From positions 1-11,795 of the forward strand of contig DATKLX010000035.1 of the NCBI GenBank assembly GCA_035542155.1: a DNA stretch of 11,795 nt, written 5' to 3'. Position 1 is the stretch's first letter; each line of letters starts with the position of its first letter. A program made the position numbers and the translations under genes. The notes below the pieces were generated by a model that saw only the letters and a list, made by a program, of their open reading frames with translations, did no database searches and was not told the origin of the DNA. The stretch comes from DATKLX01 sp035542155 (lineage in GTDB: Bacteria > Chloroflexota > Anaerolineae > Anaerolineales > Anaerolineaceae). Of the stretch, positions 1 through 7,199 are shown piece after piece.

Positions 1-273
1 GTCGACGAGCCAGCCGCGGATGGCTTCGTCGCCGATTGGGGCCGGATCAACTATCTCCGCGCCCATCTCCTCGCCGCCCGGGACGCACTCCAGGCTGGCG
101 CCGACCTGCGCGGCTATTTCGTCTGGTCGTTGATGGATAACTTCGAGTGGGCTCACGGCTACCGCCCGCGCTTTGGCCTCGTCCGCGTGGATTTCGCCAC
201 GCAGCAGCGCATCCCCAAACAGAGCGCACACTGGTACCGCGAGGTGATTCAGGCCAATGGATTGAATGAGTAA
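1..273 (+). CDS. GH1 beta-glucosidase, C-terminal fragment (5' end outside window)
   Basis: Frame 1 is open from the first base to TAA at 271-273 and gives the last 90 residues of a glycoside hydrolase family 1 enzyme, which hydrolyses terminal beta-glucosides or related beta-glycosides. Seen directly: INYLRAHLLAARDA, then GYFVWSLMDNFEWAHGY, RFGLVRVDF and KQSAHWYREVI, which are the usual GH1 C-terminal blocks; the Glu-Trp in NFEW is part of the sugar-binding subsite in this family. The catalytic acid (NEP) and nucleophile (ENG) motifs lie upstream, outside the window, so activity cannot be judged. The gene ends normally with no sign of decay. It is separated from the hydrogenase operon by 277 AT-rich bases and is probably transcribed independently. 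No clear rho-independent terminator follows it. Confidence 0.93.
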   Translation, partial: VDEPAADGFVADWGRINYLRAHLLAARDALQAGADLRGYFVWSLMDNFEWAHGYRPRFGLVRVDFATQQRIPKQSAHWYREVIQANGLNE

Positions 274-362
274 CACAGGCTTTCGCTCGTGGCCCAAGGC
301 GCAAACCCGGTCTATTTCTATGAAATTCCCCATAATTGACACTTCAATAGCACTTTGGATGC

Positions 363-391
363 ATGACATCTGATCTCCCTATTGGTATGCT
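363..391 (+). promoter_or_regulatory. Candidate promoter of the hydrogenase operon
   Basis: In the AT-rich gap before the operon, ATGACA (363-368) lies 17 bp before TATGCT (386-391). The -10 box is preceded by TGG, making an extended TGn -10. Transcription would start near 398, leaving a leader of about 150 nt. A separate perfect TTGACA at 336-341 has no good -10 box at 16-18 bp. The inverted pair CTTCAAT (342-348) and ATTGAAG (395-401) flanks this promoter and could be a regulator site. This is consensus matching by eye only. Confidence 0.4.
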
Positions 392-550
392 TGAATTGAA
401 GTTAATCTATTTCGACGTTATTAGTGAAAAATGGAACATAGTAAGGTGATTCTCAGGACAACCTTCACATGACAAGCCGGGAAAAACAACGTATAACCAT
501 TAATTGGTTCAGTAGGTCGATCTTTTTTCTAAGGAAGGATAACTTCATCC

Positions 551-1072
551 ATGTGGCACATCTTGATAATCGCCGGTGCGATCGGTTGTGCAATCGGCGC
601 AATTGTAGCGCGGCGCTTGCTGGTCTCAGCTTTGTGGCTGGCCGGCACGAGCGCGCTCGTGGCGTTGGAGATCTACCTGTTGGGCGCGCCTGAAATCGCG
701 GTGATCGAGCTGAGCGTTGGTGCAGGGTTGGTCACCGTGCTGTTTGTCTTCGCGATCAGCATCGCCGGTGAAGAAGACCTGAACACACACTCGATCTTCC
801 CGCTGCCCGCGGCGTGGGGTCTGGTGGCTCTCTCCCTCGTCCTTCTGGCCATACTGGTCCTCCCACGCGCAGGCCTGCAAGTGCCCATCCCTGGGATCGA
901 ACAATTCTCCACCATGCTCTGGGATAAGCGCGGCCTGGATGTGCTCCTCCAGATCATCATCATCTTCACCGGGGTGCTTGGAGTGCTGGGTATCCTGGCC
1001 GAATCCAGACGCACTGCCCACGTCGAATCCGCGAAAAAACTTCAGGAGGTACGTGAGGAGGTACAGGTATGA
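551..1072 (+). CDS. NuoJ / MbhD-MbhE-like membrane subunit of group 4 [NiFe] hydrogenase
   Basis: First gene of the hydrogenase operon; 173 residues with five predicted membrane helices (about 2-20, 23-45, 47-71, 87-105, 131-150) and a charged cytoplasmic C-tail. The third helix carries the block IELSVGAGLVTVLFVF (E53, GAG 57-59). This resembles the DUF4040/MbhD segment of Mbh and MrpA proteins and, structurally, the glycine-rich third helix of NuoJ. The last helix, after WDKRGLDVLLQ, resembles the MbhE segment. The protein therefore looks like a fused MbhD-MbhE, equivalent to NuoJ. In related complexes this subunit helps couple redox chemistry to ion pumping at the join between the peripheral arm and the pumps. 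The start is supported by AGGAAGGA about 11 bp upstream. The stop overlaps the next start (ATGA). The family call is good; the choice of NuoJ or MbhD/E name is a matter of convention. Confidence 0.8.
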   Translation: MWHILIIAGAIGCAIGAIVARRLLVSALWLAGTSALVALEIYLLGAPEIAVIELSVGAGLVTVLFVFAISIAGEEDLNTHSIFPLPAAWGLVALSLVLLAILVLPRAGLQVPIPGIEQFSTMLWDKRGLDVLLQIIIIFTGVLGVLGILAESRRTAHVESAKKLQEVREEVQV

Positions 1073-1374
1073 ACCTGCTGAGCGTAGTCATCATTGGGGT
1101 TCTGGGACTGTTGGGCGTTGGCCTGTATGCACTGCTGATCACCCGCAACCTGATCAAGATCGTGGTGGCTCTGCAAATTCTGGTGAAGGCAATCCTCCTG
1201 GCGATCATCATGGCGGGGAAAGTCCAGGGTAATATGGCCCTGGCACAGAGCATGGCCCTGACGGTCATTGTCGCCGACACGATCGTCGCTGTGCTGGGGC
1301 TGGCCCTCGCCGTGCAGATCCGCAGGCAACTGGGCACGCTCGACGTCCAGGCGCTGTCCACTCTCCGGAGGTAA
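1069..1374 (+). CDS. NuoK / MrpC-like membrane subunit of group 4 [NiFe] hydrogenase
   Basis: A 101-residue, three-helix protein that aligns along its full length with NuoK: RNLIKIVVALQILVKA corresponds to the second-helix block of E. coli NuoK, and the C-terminus GTLDVQALSTLR matches NuoK's NLNIDSVSEMR-like end. In complex I, NuoK carries two buried glutamates (E36 and E72 in E. coli) essential for proton transfer. Here position 36 is Gln. The residue aligned with E72 appears to be Val73, with Asp70 one helical turn earlier; Lys40 is also present in the second helix. Mrp- and Mbh-type homologues often lack the first glutamate, so this may reflect type rather than damage. The start overlaps the previous stop by 4 bp (ATGA), after GAGGAGGT 6-8 bp upstream. 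Confidence 0.85.
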   Translation: MNLLSVVIIGVLGLLGVGLYALLITRNLIKIVVALQILVKAILLAIIMAGKVQGNMALAQSMALTVIVADTIVAVLGLALAVQIRRQLGTLDVQALSTLRR

Positions 1375-1377
1375 TGC

Positions 1378-3126
1378 ATGCCAGCCATATTGATCTATCT
1401 TATCATCGGACTTCCCTGGCTCGGCGCGCTGCTGGTCTGGATCGTCGGCGACGATCGCCCGCGTCTGCAGAACACACTGGCAGTGACTTTCTCCGTCGCG
1501 GCCGGCGTGTCTGCCCTGGCCCTCCTCCCGCAGACCTCCTCCCAGGTGGTGATCCGCGTACCGGCGGGCGGGATCTTTGGCGATTTTACATTCCTCGCCG
1601 ACGGATTGGGCGCTTTCCTGGCCGCGGTCGCCACGGTCATCGGCTCTCTGGCGGTGATTTTCTCGATCGACTACATGAAGGGGGAAGCCCAGCTCGGCCG
1701 TTACTACGCCTTTATTCTCTTCTTTATCGGCGCGATGGCGGGCCTGGTCCTCACCAACAGCCTGCTACTCATGTTCATCTTCTGGGAGATCACCGCGGTG
1801 TGCTCCTATGGCTTGATCGCCTTCCATAACGACGATCCCAAGGCAGTTGCGGCGGGGATCAAAGCCCTGATCATTACCCAGGTCGGCGGCATCGGGCTAC
1901 TGGCTGGAGCGCTGCTCGTCTACACCCAATTCGGAACCTACGAAATCAGCACCTTCCTTGAAAAAGCCGGGACGCTGCCCGGCGCGATCCTCTCCGTCGC
2001 CGGATACGGCTTCCTCATCGCCGCGGCGGCCAAATCGGCCCAGTTCCCCTTCCAGACCTGGCTCCCCGACGCAATGGAAGCCCCCACGCCGGTCAGCGCG
2101 CTGATCCATGCAGCCACGATGGTCAACGCGGGCGTTTACCTGCTGGCCCGCTTCTACCCGGCCTTTGAAGGCGTGCCGGGCTGGAGGATCGCTGTAATTG
2201 CCGTCGGGATGGTAACTGCCCTGATGGCCGCCGTGATGGCCCTGGTCTCCAACGACCTGAAACGCGTCCTGGCTTATTCGACAGTAAGCCAACTGGGCTA
2301 TATGTTCTATTCGATAGGGGCAGGCGGCATCTTCGCCAGTCAGTTCCACCTGCTCAGCCACTCGGTCTTCAAGGCGCTGCTCTTCCTCGGCGCCGGCGCG
2401 GTGATCCACGCCGTAGGCACCCGGGATATGCGCCAGATGGGCGGCCTGGGGAGCAAGATGCCCCTCGTTCGCACTGTGTTCGTGATCGGGGCCATGGCGC
2501 TGGCCGGCCTGCCAATCCTCAACGGGTTCTGGAGCAAAGAGCTGATCCTCGAATCCGGATTGAGTGGAGGTCCGCTGTGGGCCTGGATCATCATGCTCCT
2601 CTGCGCGGGGCTGACCGCCCTGTACACCTTCCGCTGCGTCTGGATGGTCTTCTATGGGGAGCCGCGCAAACACGTCCACGCTCATGATGCCGGGCCAGCG
2701 ATGAGGGTGGCCCTGATCCCCCTGGCATTTGGCACATTGACCACCTGGCTGCTTTGCGGCCCCTTCGCGGAGACGCTCCATAAAACCCTTCCCTTCCACA
2801 AGATCGAACCCCTGTCGACCCTGGCTATGGTTGAAGAAGTAGTCACGGCACCGACGACCTGGATTGCCCTGTTCATCATCGCCCTCGGCCTGGCAGCCTG
2901 GTGGCAGCGCGAGCGGCTGGCCGGGATGAGAGCAGCCCTGCAGGGCGTCGGGAAAGCCGCCGCCAACAGTTTTGGCTTCGAAACCTTCAACCAGGGGGTG
3001 GTCCAGTTCACCCGTGAAAGCGCGGAGGGACTGCGCAACACGCAGACCGGTTACCTGAGCTGGAACGTCGCTGGAATTATCGCCGGACTGGCTCTGGTCC
3101 TGGCGCTCCTGATCTGGGGAGCCTGA
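1378..3126 (+). CDS. NuoL-like antiporter-type ion-pump subunit of group 4 [NiFe] hydrogenase
   Basis: A 582-residue multi-helix membrane protein of the NuoL/MrpA family, the distal ion-translocating subunit. The residues of the half-channels and central axis are all present: E137 in IFWEITAVCSYGL, K219 in AAAKSAQFPFQTWLP, K295 in SNDLKRVLAYSTVSQLGY, K332 in SHSVFKALLFLGAG and K387 in NGFWSKELI. These correspond to Glu144, Lys229, Lys305, Lys342 and Lys399 of E. coli NuoL. After a helix at about 495-515 comes a roughly 45-residue amphipathic stretch and a final helix beginning YLSWNVAGII. This is the order of the NuoL lateral helix and its anchor, so the brace along the membrane arm seems to be kept. 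The length is close to NuoL (613). GGAGG precedes the start by a few bases, overlapping the nuoK-like stop. A competing ATG at 1374 is in another frame. Confidence 0.93.
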   Translation: MPAILIYLIIGLPWLGALLVWIVGDDRPRLQNTLAVTFSVAAGVSALALLPQTSSQVVIRVPAGGIFGDFTFLADGLGAFLAAVATVIGSLAVIFSIDYMKGEAQLGRYYAFILFFIGAMAGLVLTNSLLLMFIFWEITAVCSYGLIAFHNDDPKAVAAGIKALIITQVGGIGLLAGALLVYTQFGTYEISTFLEKAGTLPGAILSVAGYGFLIAAAAKSAQFPFQTWLPDAMEAPTPVSALIHAATMVNAGVYLLARFYPAFEGVPGWRIAVIAVGMVTALMAAVMALVSNDLKRVLAYSTVSQLGYMFYSIGAGGIFASQFHLLSHSVFKALLFLGAGAVIHAVGTRDMRQMGGLGSKMPLVRTVFVIGAMALAGLPILNGFWSKELILESGLSGGPLWAWIIMLLCAGLTALYTFRCVWMVFYGEPRKHVHAHDAGPAMRVALIPLAFGTLTTWLLCGPFAETLHKTLPFHKIEPLSTLAMVEEVVTAPTTWIALFIIALGLAAWWQRERLAGMRAALQGVGKAAANSFGFETFNQGVVQFTRESAEGLRNTQTGYLSWNVAGIIAGLALVLALLIWGA

Positions 3127-3131
3127 TCCAC

Positions 3132-4637
3132 ATGGATACTGCATTCGTCTGGTTAATCGCAATTCCCCTGGCCGCTTCGCCGGTCAACTACCTGGCCGGG
3201 CGGCTGGGACCGGCTGGGCGCGTAGAGCGCGCCACCAGTCCAGTTCGCTGGGTCGCCCTCCTGGCCCTGCTCGCCGCCTGGATCCCCTTCGGCCTGGCAG
3301 CCCAATACCTGGCGGCGCACGGCCCGGCTGTTTATACCTACGGCGCGATCTCCCTGCGCCTGGACGGGCTCAGCCTGGTCCTCTCGGGGGTCGCCCTGGC
3401 ACTGGGTACGCTGGTGATGCTCTTCTCCGGCCAGTACATCGCAGGGGAAGACGGCGAAAATAAATACTACGCCCTGCTGACTGCCATGATCGGTGCAATA
3501 ATCGGCCTGAGCTGCGCTACCGACCTGTTCAACCTGTGGGTCTGGTTCGAGACCATGGCCATCTCCTCGTACATGCTGGTTGCTTTTTACCACAAGCAAG
3601 CCGGCGCCCTCGAGGCCGGGATCAAATACCTGGTTCAAAGCACGGTGGGTTCGGTATTTGTCCTCCTTGGGATCGGGTTGGTCTTTGGGACGAGCGGCAC
3701 GCTCGACCTGTCAGCCCACCTGCAGAAAACCGCCCAATTGGCCCCCGCCCTCCTCGCCGCCGGCGCCCTGTTCGTGATCGGTTTTGGAGTCAAAACAGCC
3801 CTGGTGCCCATGCACACCTGGCTTCCCGATGCTCACTCCCAGGCCCCCAGCGGGATCAGCGCCATGCTGTCTGGCGTGGTGATTGAAGCCGGCCTGGTCG
3901 CCATGCTGCGCGCCCTGGCCCCCCTGGCGAACCTCACTTCCTTGTGGGGACCCATCTTGCTCGGCTTCTCCGCGGTCAATATGCTGTTCGGCAACCTGAT
4001 GGCCCTCCGCCAGACCCAGGTTAAGCGCATGCTGGCTTACTCTAGCCTCAGTCACATCGGCTACATGCTCCTCGGCATTGGCATCACGGTGACCTTTCAC
4101 CAGGTCGAAGGGGCGCAAGGTGGGCTTTTCCACCTGATCAACCATGGGATCATGAAGGGATTGGCCTTTCTCGCGGCCGGCGCACTGCTCTATGCGCTGC
4201 ACATTGCCCACGGGGACCATAGTCCGCTGACTGTCGGCGATCTCTCCGGCGCGTCCCGCCGCTATCCTTTGGTTGCGATTGCCTTCTCGGTCGCCGTCCT
4301 CGGGTTGGGCGGTCTGCCCCCGCTCGCCGGGTTTATGTCCAAGTGGCAGATCTTCGTCGCTGGCTTCCAAACCCAGGTCCCCTGGGTACAGGCCCTGGTC
4401 ATTTTTGCCGCCCTGAACAGCGTCCTCTCCCTGGCATACTACGCCCCGCTGGTCAACGCCATCTACCGCCGCGAGATGTCTTCGACCGTCAAGCAGGGCC
4501 TGGCGATTCCCGCCACAATGAATATTCCGCTGGTCCTGATGGCCCTGGCCGTGATCGTCCTGGGCATCTGGCCAGATCTGGTCAGTTGGCTGACCGGGCC
4601 AGGCGCAAAAGCCATCCTGGCCGCTTTTGGAGGTTAA
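3132..4637 (+). CDS. NuoN/MrpD-like second antiporter-type subunit of group 4 [NiFe] hydrogenase
   Basis: A 501-residue membrane protein, the second ion-pump module. Conserved charges: E140 in LWVWFETMAISSYML, K221 in FGVKTALVPMHTWLPDAHS, K298 in QVKRMLAYSSLSHIGYML, K342 in NHGIMKGLAFL and K404 in AGFMSKWQIF. The last lysine replaces the Glu that NuoM carries in this helix, so the protein is nearer NuoN, MrpD or HyfB than NuoM. Together with the NuoL-like protein it gives the complex two pumping units, against three in complex I and one main unit in Mbh. It starts 5 bp after the previous stop, with GGGGAG just upstream. The general family is certain; the closest paralogue needs a tree. Confidence 0.92.
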   Translation: MDTAFVWLIAIPLAASPVNYLAGRLGPAGRVERATSPVRWVALLALLAAWIPFGLAAQYLAAHGPAVYTYGAISLRLDGLSLVLSGVALALGTLVMLFSGQYIAGEDGENKYYALLTAMIGAIIGLSCATDLFNLWVWFETMAISSYMLVAFYHKQAGALEAGIKYLVQSTVGSVFVLLGIGLVFGTSGTLDLSAHLQKTAQLAPALLAAGALFVIGFGVKTALVPMHTWLPDAHSQAPSGISAMLSGVVIEAGLVAMLRALAPLANLTSLWGPILLGFSAVNMLFGNLMALRQTQVKRMLAYSSLSHIGYMLLGIGITVTFHQVEGAQGGLFHLINHGIMKGLAFLAAGALLYALHIAHGDHSPLTVGDLSGASRRYPLVAIAFSVAVLGLGGLPPLAGFMSKWQIFVAGFQTQVPWVQALVIFAALNSVLSLAYYAPLVNAIYRREMSSTVKQGLAIPATMNIPLVLMALAVIVLGIWPDLVSWLTGPGAKAILAAFGG

Positions 4638-4640
4638 CCT

Positions 4641-4952
4641 GTGAATATCTTGCTTTCTCCCCCAGTTGCATTTTTGCTCTATATTCCCCTGGTGCTAGTG
4701 ATCGTCGGCCTGGGCCGCCTGCTGGCCGGTCCCGCCAAAGAGAACGCGATGAAGACCAGCCTGTACAGCTCGGGCGAATCTGCACCGACCAGGGCGGCAG
4801 TCCCAGGGTATAAACCGTTCTTCGTCATCGCCCTCTTCTTCGCCATCCTCCACCTGGGCATTCTCGTCGTGGGGACAGGCTCACTCTCCCCCATGGTTGG
4901 GGTTTATGTGGTGGGCCTTCTTCTCGCTTTGTTTGCGCTGCTGCTGGGATAG
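4641..4952 (+). CDS. NuoA-like membrane subunit of group 4 [NiFe] hydrogenase (GTG start)
   Basis: A 103-residue, three-helix protein (about 8-29, 58-78, 83-102). The motif LYSSGES at 41-47 matches the YECG/FESGID loop of NuoA, and the helix KPFFVIALFFAILHLGILVV matches NuoA's second-helix block. The two acids usually conserved in that helix (D79 and E81 of E. coli NuoA) are replaced by His71 and Gly73. NuoA sits against NuoH, J and K at the junction of the arms. The start is GTG at 4641, with GGAGG 8 bp upstream overlapping the previous stop; no upstream ATG is in frame. It sits between the last pump gene and the NuoB-like gene. A NuoA homologue is not part of the classical Mbh, Ech or Hyc complexes, which makes it notable. 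The assignment rests on a short weakly conserved protein, but position, topology and motif agree. Confidence 0.72.
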   Translation: MNILLSPPVAFLLYIPLVLVIVGLGRLLAGPAKENAMKTSLYSSGESAPTRAAVPGYKPFFVIALFFAILHLGILVVGTGSLSPMVGVYVVGLLLALFALLLG

Positions 4953-4960
4953 GAGCGAAA

Positions 4961-5467
4961 ATGGCCGATCATACACCCATTTTTGTCGATAAAGTGCTCG
5001 ATGGGATCCGCAGTTGGGCGCGGATCAATTCCCCCTGGGCCATCCATTACAACAGCGGCTCCTGCAACGGCTGCGACATCGAAATCCTGGCCACGCTGAC
5101 CCCACGGTACGACGTGGAGCGCTTCGGGATCAAGCTGCAGGGCAGCCCGCGGCATGCCGACGTAATGATCTGCACCGGCCCGGTGACTCTGCAGTCCCGC
5201 GACCGGCTACTGCGCATCTACGAGCAGATGCCTGAACCCAAGTTCGTCATCGCCGTCGGGTCCTGCGGGATCTCGGGCGGGGCCTTCCGCGGCTGTTACG
5301 GCATCGTCGGGAATATCTCCGACGTCATCCCGGTGCACGCGTACGTCCCCGGCTGCCCCCCGCGCCCCGAGGCGATTATCTACGGCGTCGTCCAACTGCT
5401 GGAGAGCCTCAAACAGGGGAAGAAACCGGAACCGATCACCCTGCCTGCCGAGACTGTGCAGGAGTAG
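4961..5467 (+). CDS. NuoB-like small subunit of group 4 [NiFe] hydrogenase (proximal 4Fe-4S)
   Basis: A 168-residue soluble subunit of the NuoB / MbhJ / HycG / EchC family, the electron-transfer partner of the [NiFe] large subunit. Cluster ligands are visible: C35 and C38 in GSCNGCDIEI, C102 in GSCGISGG and C132 in PGCPPRPEAI. The ligands CxxC, C and C bind one proximal 4Fe-4S cluster. The first motif is CxxC as in hydrogenase small subunits, not the adjacent CC pair of complex I NuoB, which favours a hydrogenase over a quinone reductase. There is no signal peptide, as expected for a cytoplasm-facing group 4 enzyme. AGGAG lies 6 bp before the ATG, and the gene follows the NuoA-like stop by 8 bp. 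Confidence 0.94.
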   Translation: MADHTPIFVDKVLDGIRSWARINSPWAIHYNSGSCNGCDIEILATLTPRYDVERFGIKLQGSPRHADVMICTGPVTLQSRDRLLRIYEQMPEPKFVIAVGSCGISGGAFRGCYGIVGNISDVIPVHAYVPGCPPRPEAIIYGVVQLLESLKQGKKPEPITLPAETVQE

Positions 5468-5476
5468 GAGCTGAGT

Positions 5477-5995
5477 ATGGATACCCAGACTGCCTTTCAA
5501 GAGGTTACCGATCTGCTCCAACCCTGGGCGCGCTGGACCAAACAGGTCCAACCCAACCTCCTCACCGTCTCGATTTCGCGCGCCCACCTGCTGCCCGCGG
5601 TCAAAGCGCTGATCGACGCCCGGTGGGGCTATCTCTCCGCGATAACCGGCCTACATCTTCCCCTGGCGGCAGCGCTCGCACCGGCTTATGACGGCCCGGA
5701 GCCCGATCCGCTGATAACCGGCGGGTCCTTCGTCGTCCTGTACCATTTCTGCAACGGCGATGCGGTGCTCAACCTGCGCGTCCATCCGCCGAGTATAAAG
5801 GATACCCGCGTCCCAAGCATCTGCGGACTGATCCCTTCAGCGACCCTCTACGAGCGCGAGCTGATGGAGATGTTCGGGATTGAAGTTGAAGGCACACCCG
5901 ATACCAGCCACCTGCTTCTACCGGATGAATGGCCGGATGGCGTTTACCCGCTGCGGAAAGACTACCATGGTCCGGCTGCGCCTGCCCAGTTATAG
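5477..5995 (+). CDS. NuoC-like 30-kDa subunit of group 4 [NiFe] hydrogenase
   Basis: A 172-residue protein of the NuoC / MbhK / EchD family (respiratory-chain 30-kDa domain), a structural subunit that packs on the large subunit. The diagnostic C-terminal blocks are visible: LYERELMEMFGIEVEGTPD followed by LLLPDEWPDGVYPLRKDYH. It is a separate protein, as in Mbh, and not fused to the large subunit as in HycE or HyfG of formate hydrogenlyase. It has no metal ligands or membrane helix. AGGAG precedes the ATG by about 9 bp and the gene starts 9 bp after the NuoB-like stop. A long frame in the next gene reaches back into this one from 5880, but the true start of that gene is downstream at 6012. 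Confidence 0.9.
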   Translation: MDTQTAFQEVTDLLQPWARWTKQVQPNLLTVSISRAHLLPAVKALIDARWGYLSAITGLHLPLAAALAPAYDGPEPDPLITGGSFVVLYHFCNGDAVLNLRVHPPSIKDTRVPSICGLIPSATLYERELMEMFGIEVEGTPDTSHLLLPDEWPDGVYPLRKDYHGPAAPAQL

Positions 5996-6011
5996 GTGGA
6001 GAGGAGAGAAT

Positions 6012-7199
6012 ATGGCAAACCAAACCAAAACGGAAAAATTCATCATCCCCATCGGCCCGCAGCACCCCGCCCTCAAGGAGCCTGGCCATTTTGAGTTTAC
6101 CGTGGACGGCGAGATCGTCACTGGCGCAACGGCCCGCCTGGGTTACGTCCACCGCGGGATCGAAAAAGGCTGCGAGGAACGCAACTACATCCAGGACCTG
6201 TACCTGCTCGAGCGCATCTGCGGGATTTGCTCCCACGTGCATGCGACAGCTTACGCCCTGGGGGTGGAAAAGCTGGCCAACGTCACCGTAACCCCCCGCG
6301 CCCAGGCCATTCGCCAGGTCGTGGCTGAGCTTGAGCGCATCCACAGCCACATGCTCTGGCTGGGGGTAGCAGCCCACGAGGCGGGCTTCGAAACCCTGTT
6401 CATGTACAGTTGGCGCGACCGTGAGACGGTGATGGATCTCCTCGAAGGCCTGACTGGCAACCGGGTCCACTATTCAGCGAACGTGCTGGGCGGGGTCAAG
6501 TGCGACATCACCCCGGAGCAGCGCGACGCGATCCTGCGCGGCCTGGATTATCTCGACGAGCGCATGCAGTACTATATGAATGTAGTCACCTCTGACGAGA
6601 CCTTCCTCGGCCGAACCCGCGGTGTCGGCGTGCTGACCTACGAGCAGGCTGAAACGCTCGGCTCGGTCGGCCCCACGGCACGCGCCTCCGGCGTCACGCG
6701 CGATATCCGGCTCGAATCACCCTACCTGGTCTACAGCGAGTTTCCCGTCAAAGTCATCCTGGACGACGGCTGTGACCTGCTCGCCCGCTTCGTGGTGCGC
6801 ATCAAGGAGCTGTTCGAAAGCTCGCGGGTCATCCGGCTGATCGTCGATAACCTTCCCGCCGGCGAGCTCACCGTCAGGATGCCTCGCCGCATCCCGGAGA
6901 ATGAGGCCGTCAGCCGCGTCGAAGCGCCGCGTGGAGAGCTCTTCTACTATCTCAAAAGCAACGGCACCGACATGCCCGAGCGGATCAAAGTGCGCACCCC
7001 GAGCATTTGCAACTGGTCCTCGGTGGTGGTCACCGCCATCGGCCACAAGCTGGCGGATATCCCCATGATTCTCGCCGGCATCGATCCCTGCTTCTCTTGC
7101 AGCGACCGGTCTGTTCAGATCTGTTCCGCTTCGGGTGGAGTCTCAAAAATCTGGACCTGGGAGCAGTTACGCCAATACGGAATCGAGTATTACCGATGA
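6012..7199 (+). CDS. [NiFe] hydrogenase large subunit, group 4 (NuoD-like)
   Basis: Catalytic subunit of 395 residues. Both Ni-ligand pairs are intact: L1 motif ERICGICSHVH with C70 and C73, and L2 motif DPCFSCSDR with C360 and C363. It should therefore carry a NiFe(CN)2CO centre and make or oxidise H2, unlike NuoD or the Ehr-type relatives that lost these cysteines. The N-terminus (IPIGPQHPALKEPGHFEF, RGIEKGCEERNYIQ) has the NuoD/MbhL/HycE pattern. After R366 there is a 29-residue tail ending in YGIEYYR, comparable to the HycE tail removed by HycI, and a HycI-like protease is encoded at the end of the operon. The start at 6012 was chosen because GGAGAGGAGAG lies just upstream; the earlier in-frame ATG at 5880 lies inside the previous gene. 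Exact HydDB subgroup is not decidable by eye; 4g or 4d-like are candidates. Confidence 0.96.
   Translation: MANQTKTEKFIIPIGPQHPALKEPGHFEFTVDGEIVTGATARLGYVHRGIEKGCEERNYIQDLYLLERICGICSHVHATAYALGVEKLANVTVTPRAQAIRQVVAELERIHSHMLWLGVAAHEAGFETLFMYSWRDRETVMDLLEGLTGNRVHYSANVLGGVKCDITPEQRDAILRGLDYLDERMQYYMNVVTSDETFLGRTRGVGVLTYEQAETLGSVGPTARASGVTRDIRLESPYLVYSEFPVKVILDDGCDLLARFVVRIKELFESSRVIRLIVDNLPAGELTVRMPRRIPENEAVSRVEAPRGELFYYLKSNGTDMPERIKVRTPSICNWSSVVVTAIGHKLADIPMILAGIDPCFSCSDRSVQICSASGGVSKIWTWEQLRQYGIEYYR

Noticed and set aside
469..693. 74-residue + strand open frame before and across the first operon gene
   Set aside because: It overlaps the conserved NuoJ/MbhD-like gene out of frame and shows no conserved features.
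1897..3162. Long 421-residue open frame on the - strand opposite the NuoL-like gene
   Set aside because: It is antisense to a clearly conserved gene; its residues are rich in Gly, Gln, Asp and Arg with no recognisable domain. It arises from GC-rich codon bias.
1378..4637. Mrp Na+/H+ antiporter operon
   Set aside because: MrpB, E, F and G are absent and the genes continue directly into hydrogenase subunits.
5880..6011. N-terminal extension of the hydrogenase large subunit from ATG 5880
   Set aside because: It overlaps the NuoC-like gene fully in another frame, the added residues match nothing, and a strong ribosome site precedes ATG 6012.
7007..7195. N-terminal extension of the NuoH-like subunit from 7007
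   Set aside because: It lies in the large-subunit coding sequence that includes the L2 cysteines; the ATGA overlap at 7196 is the natural start.
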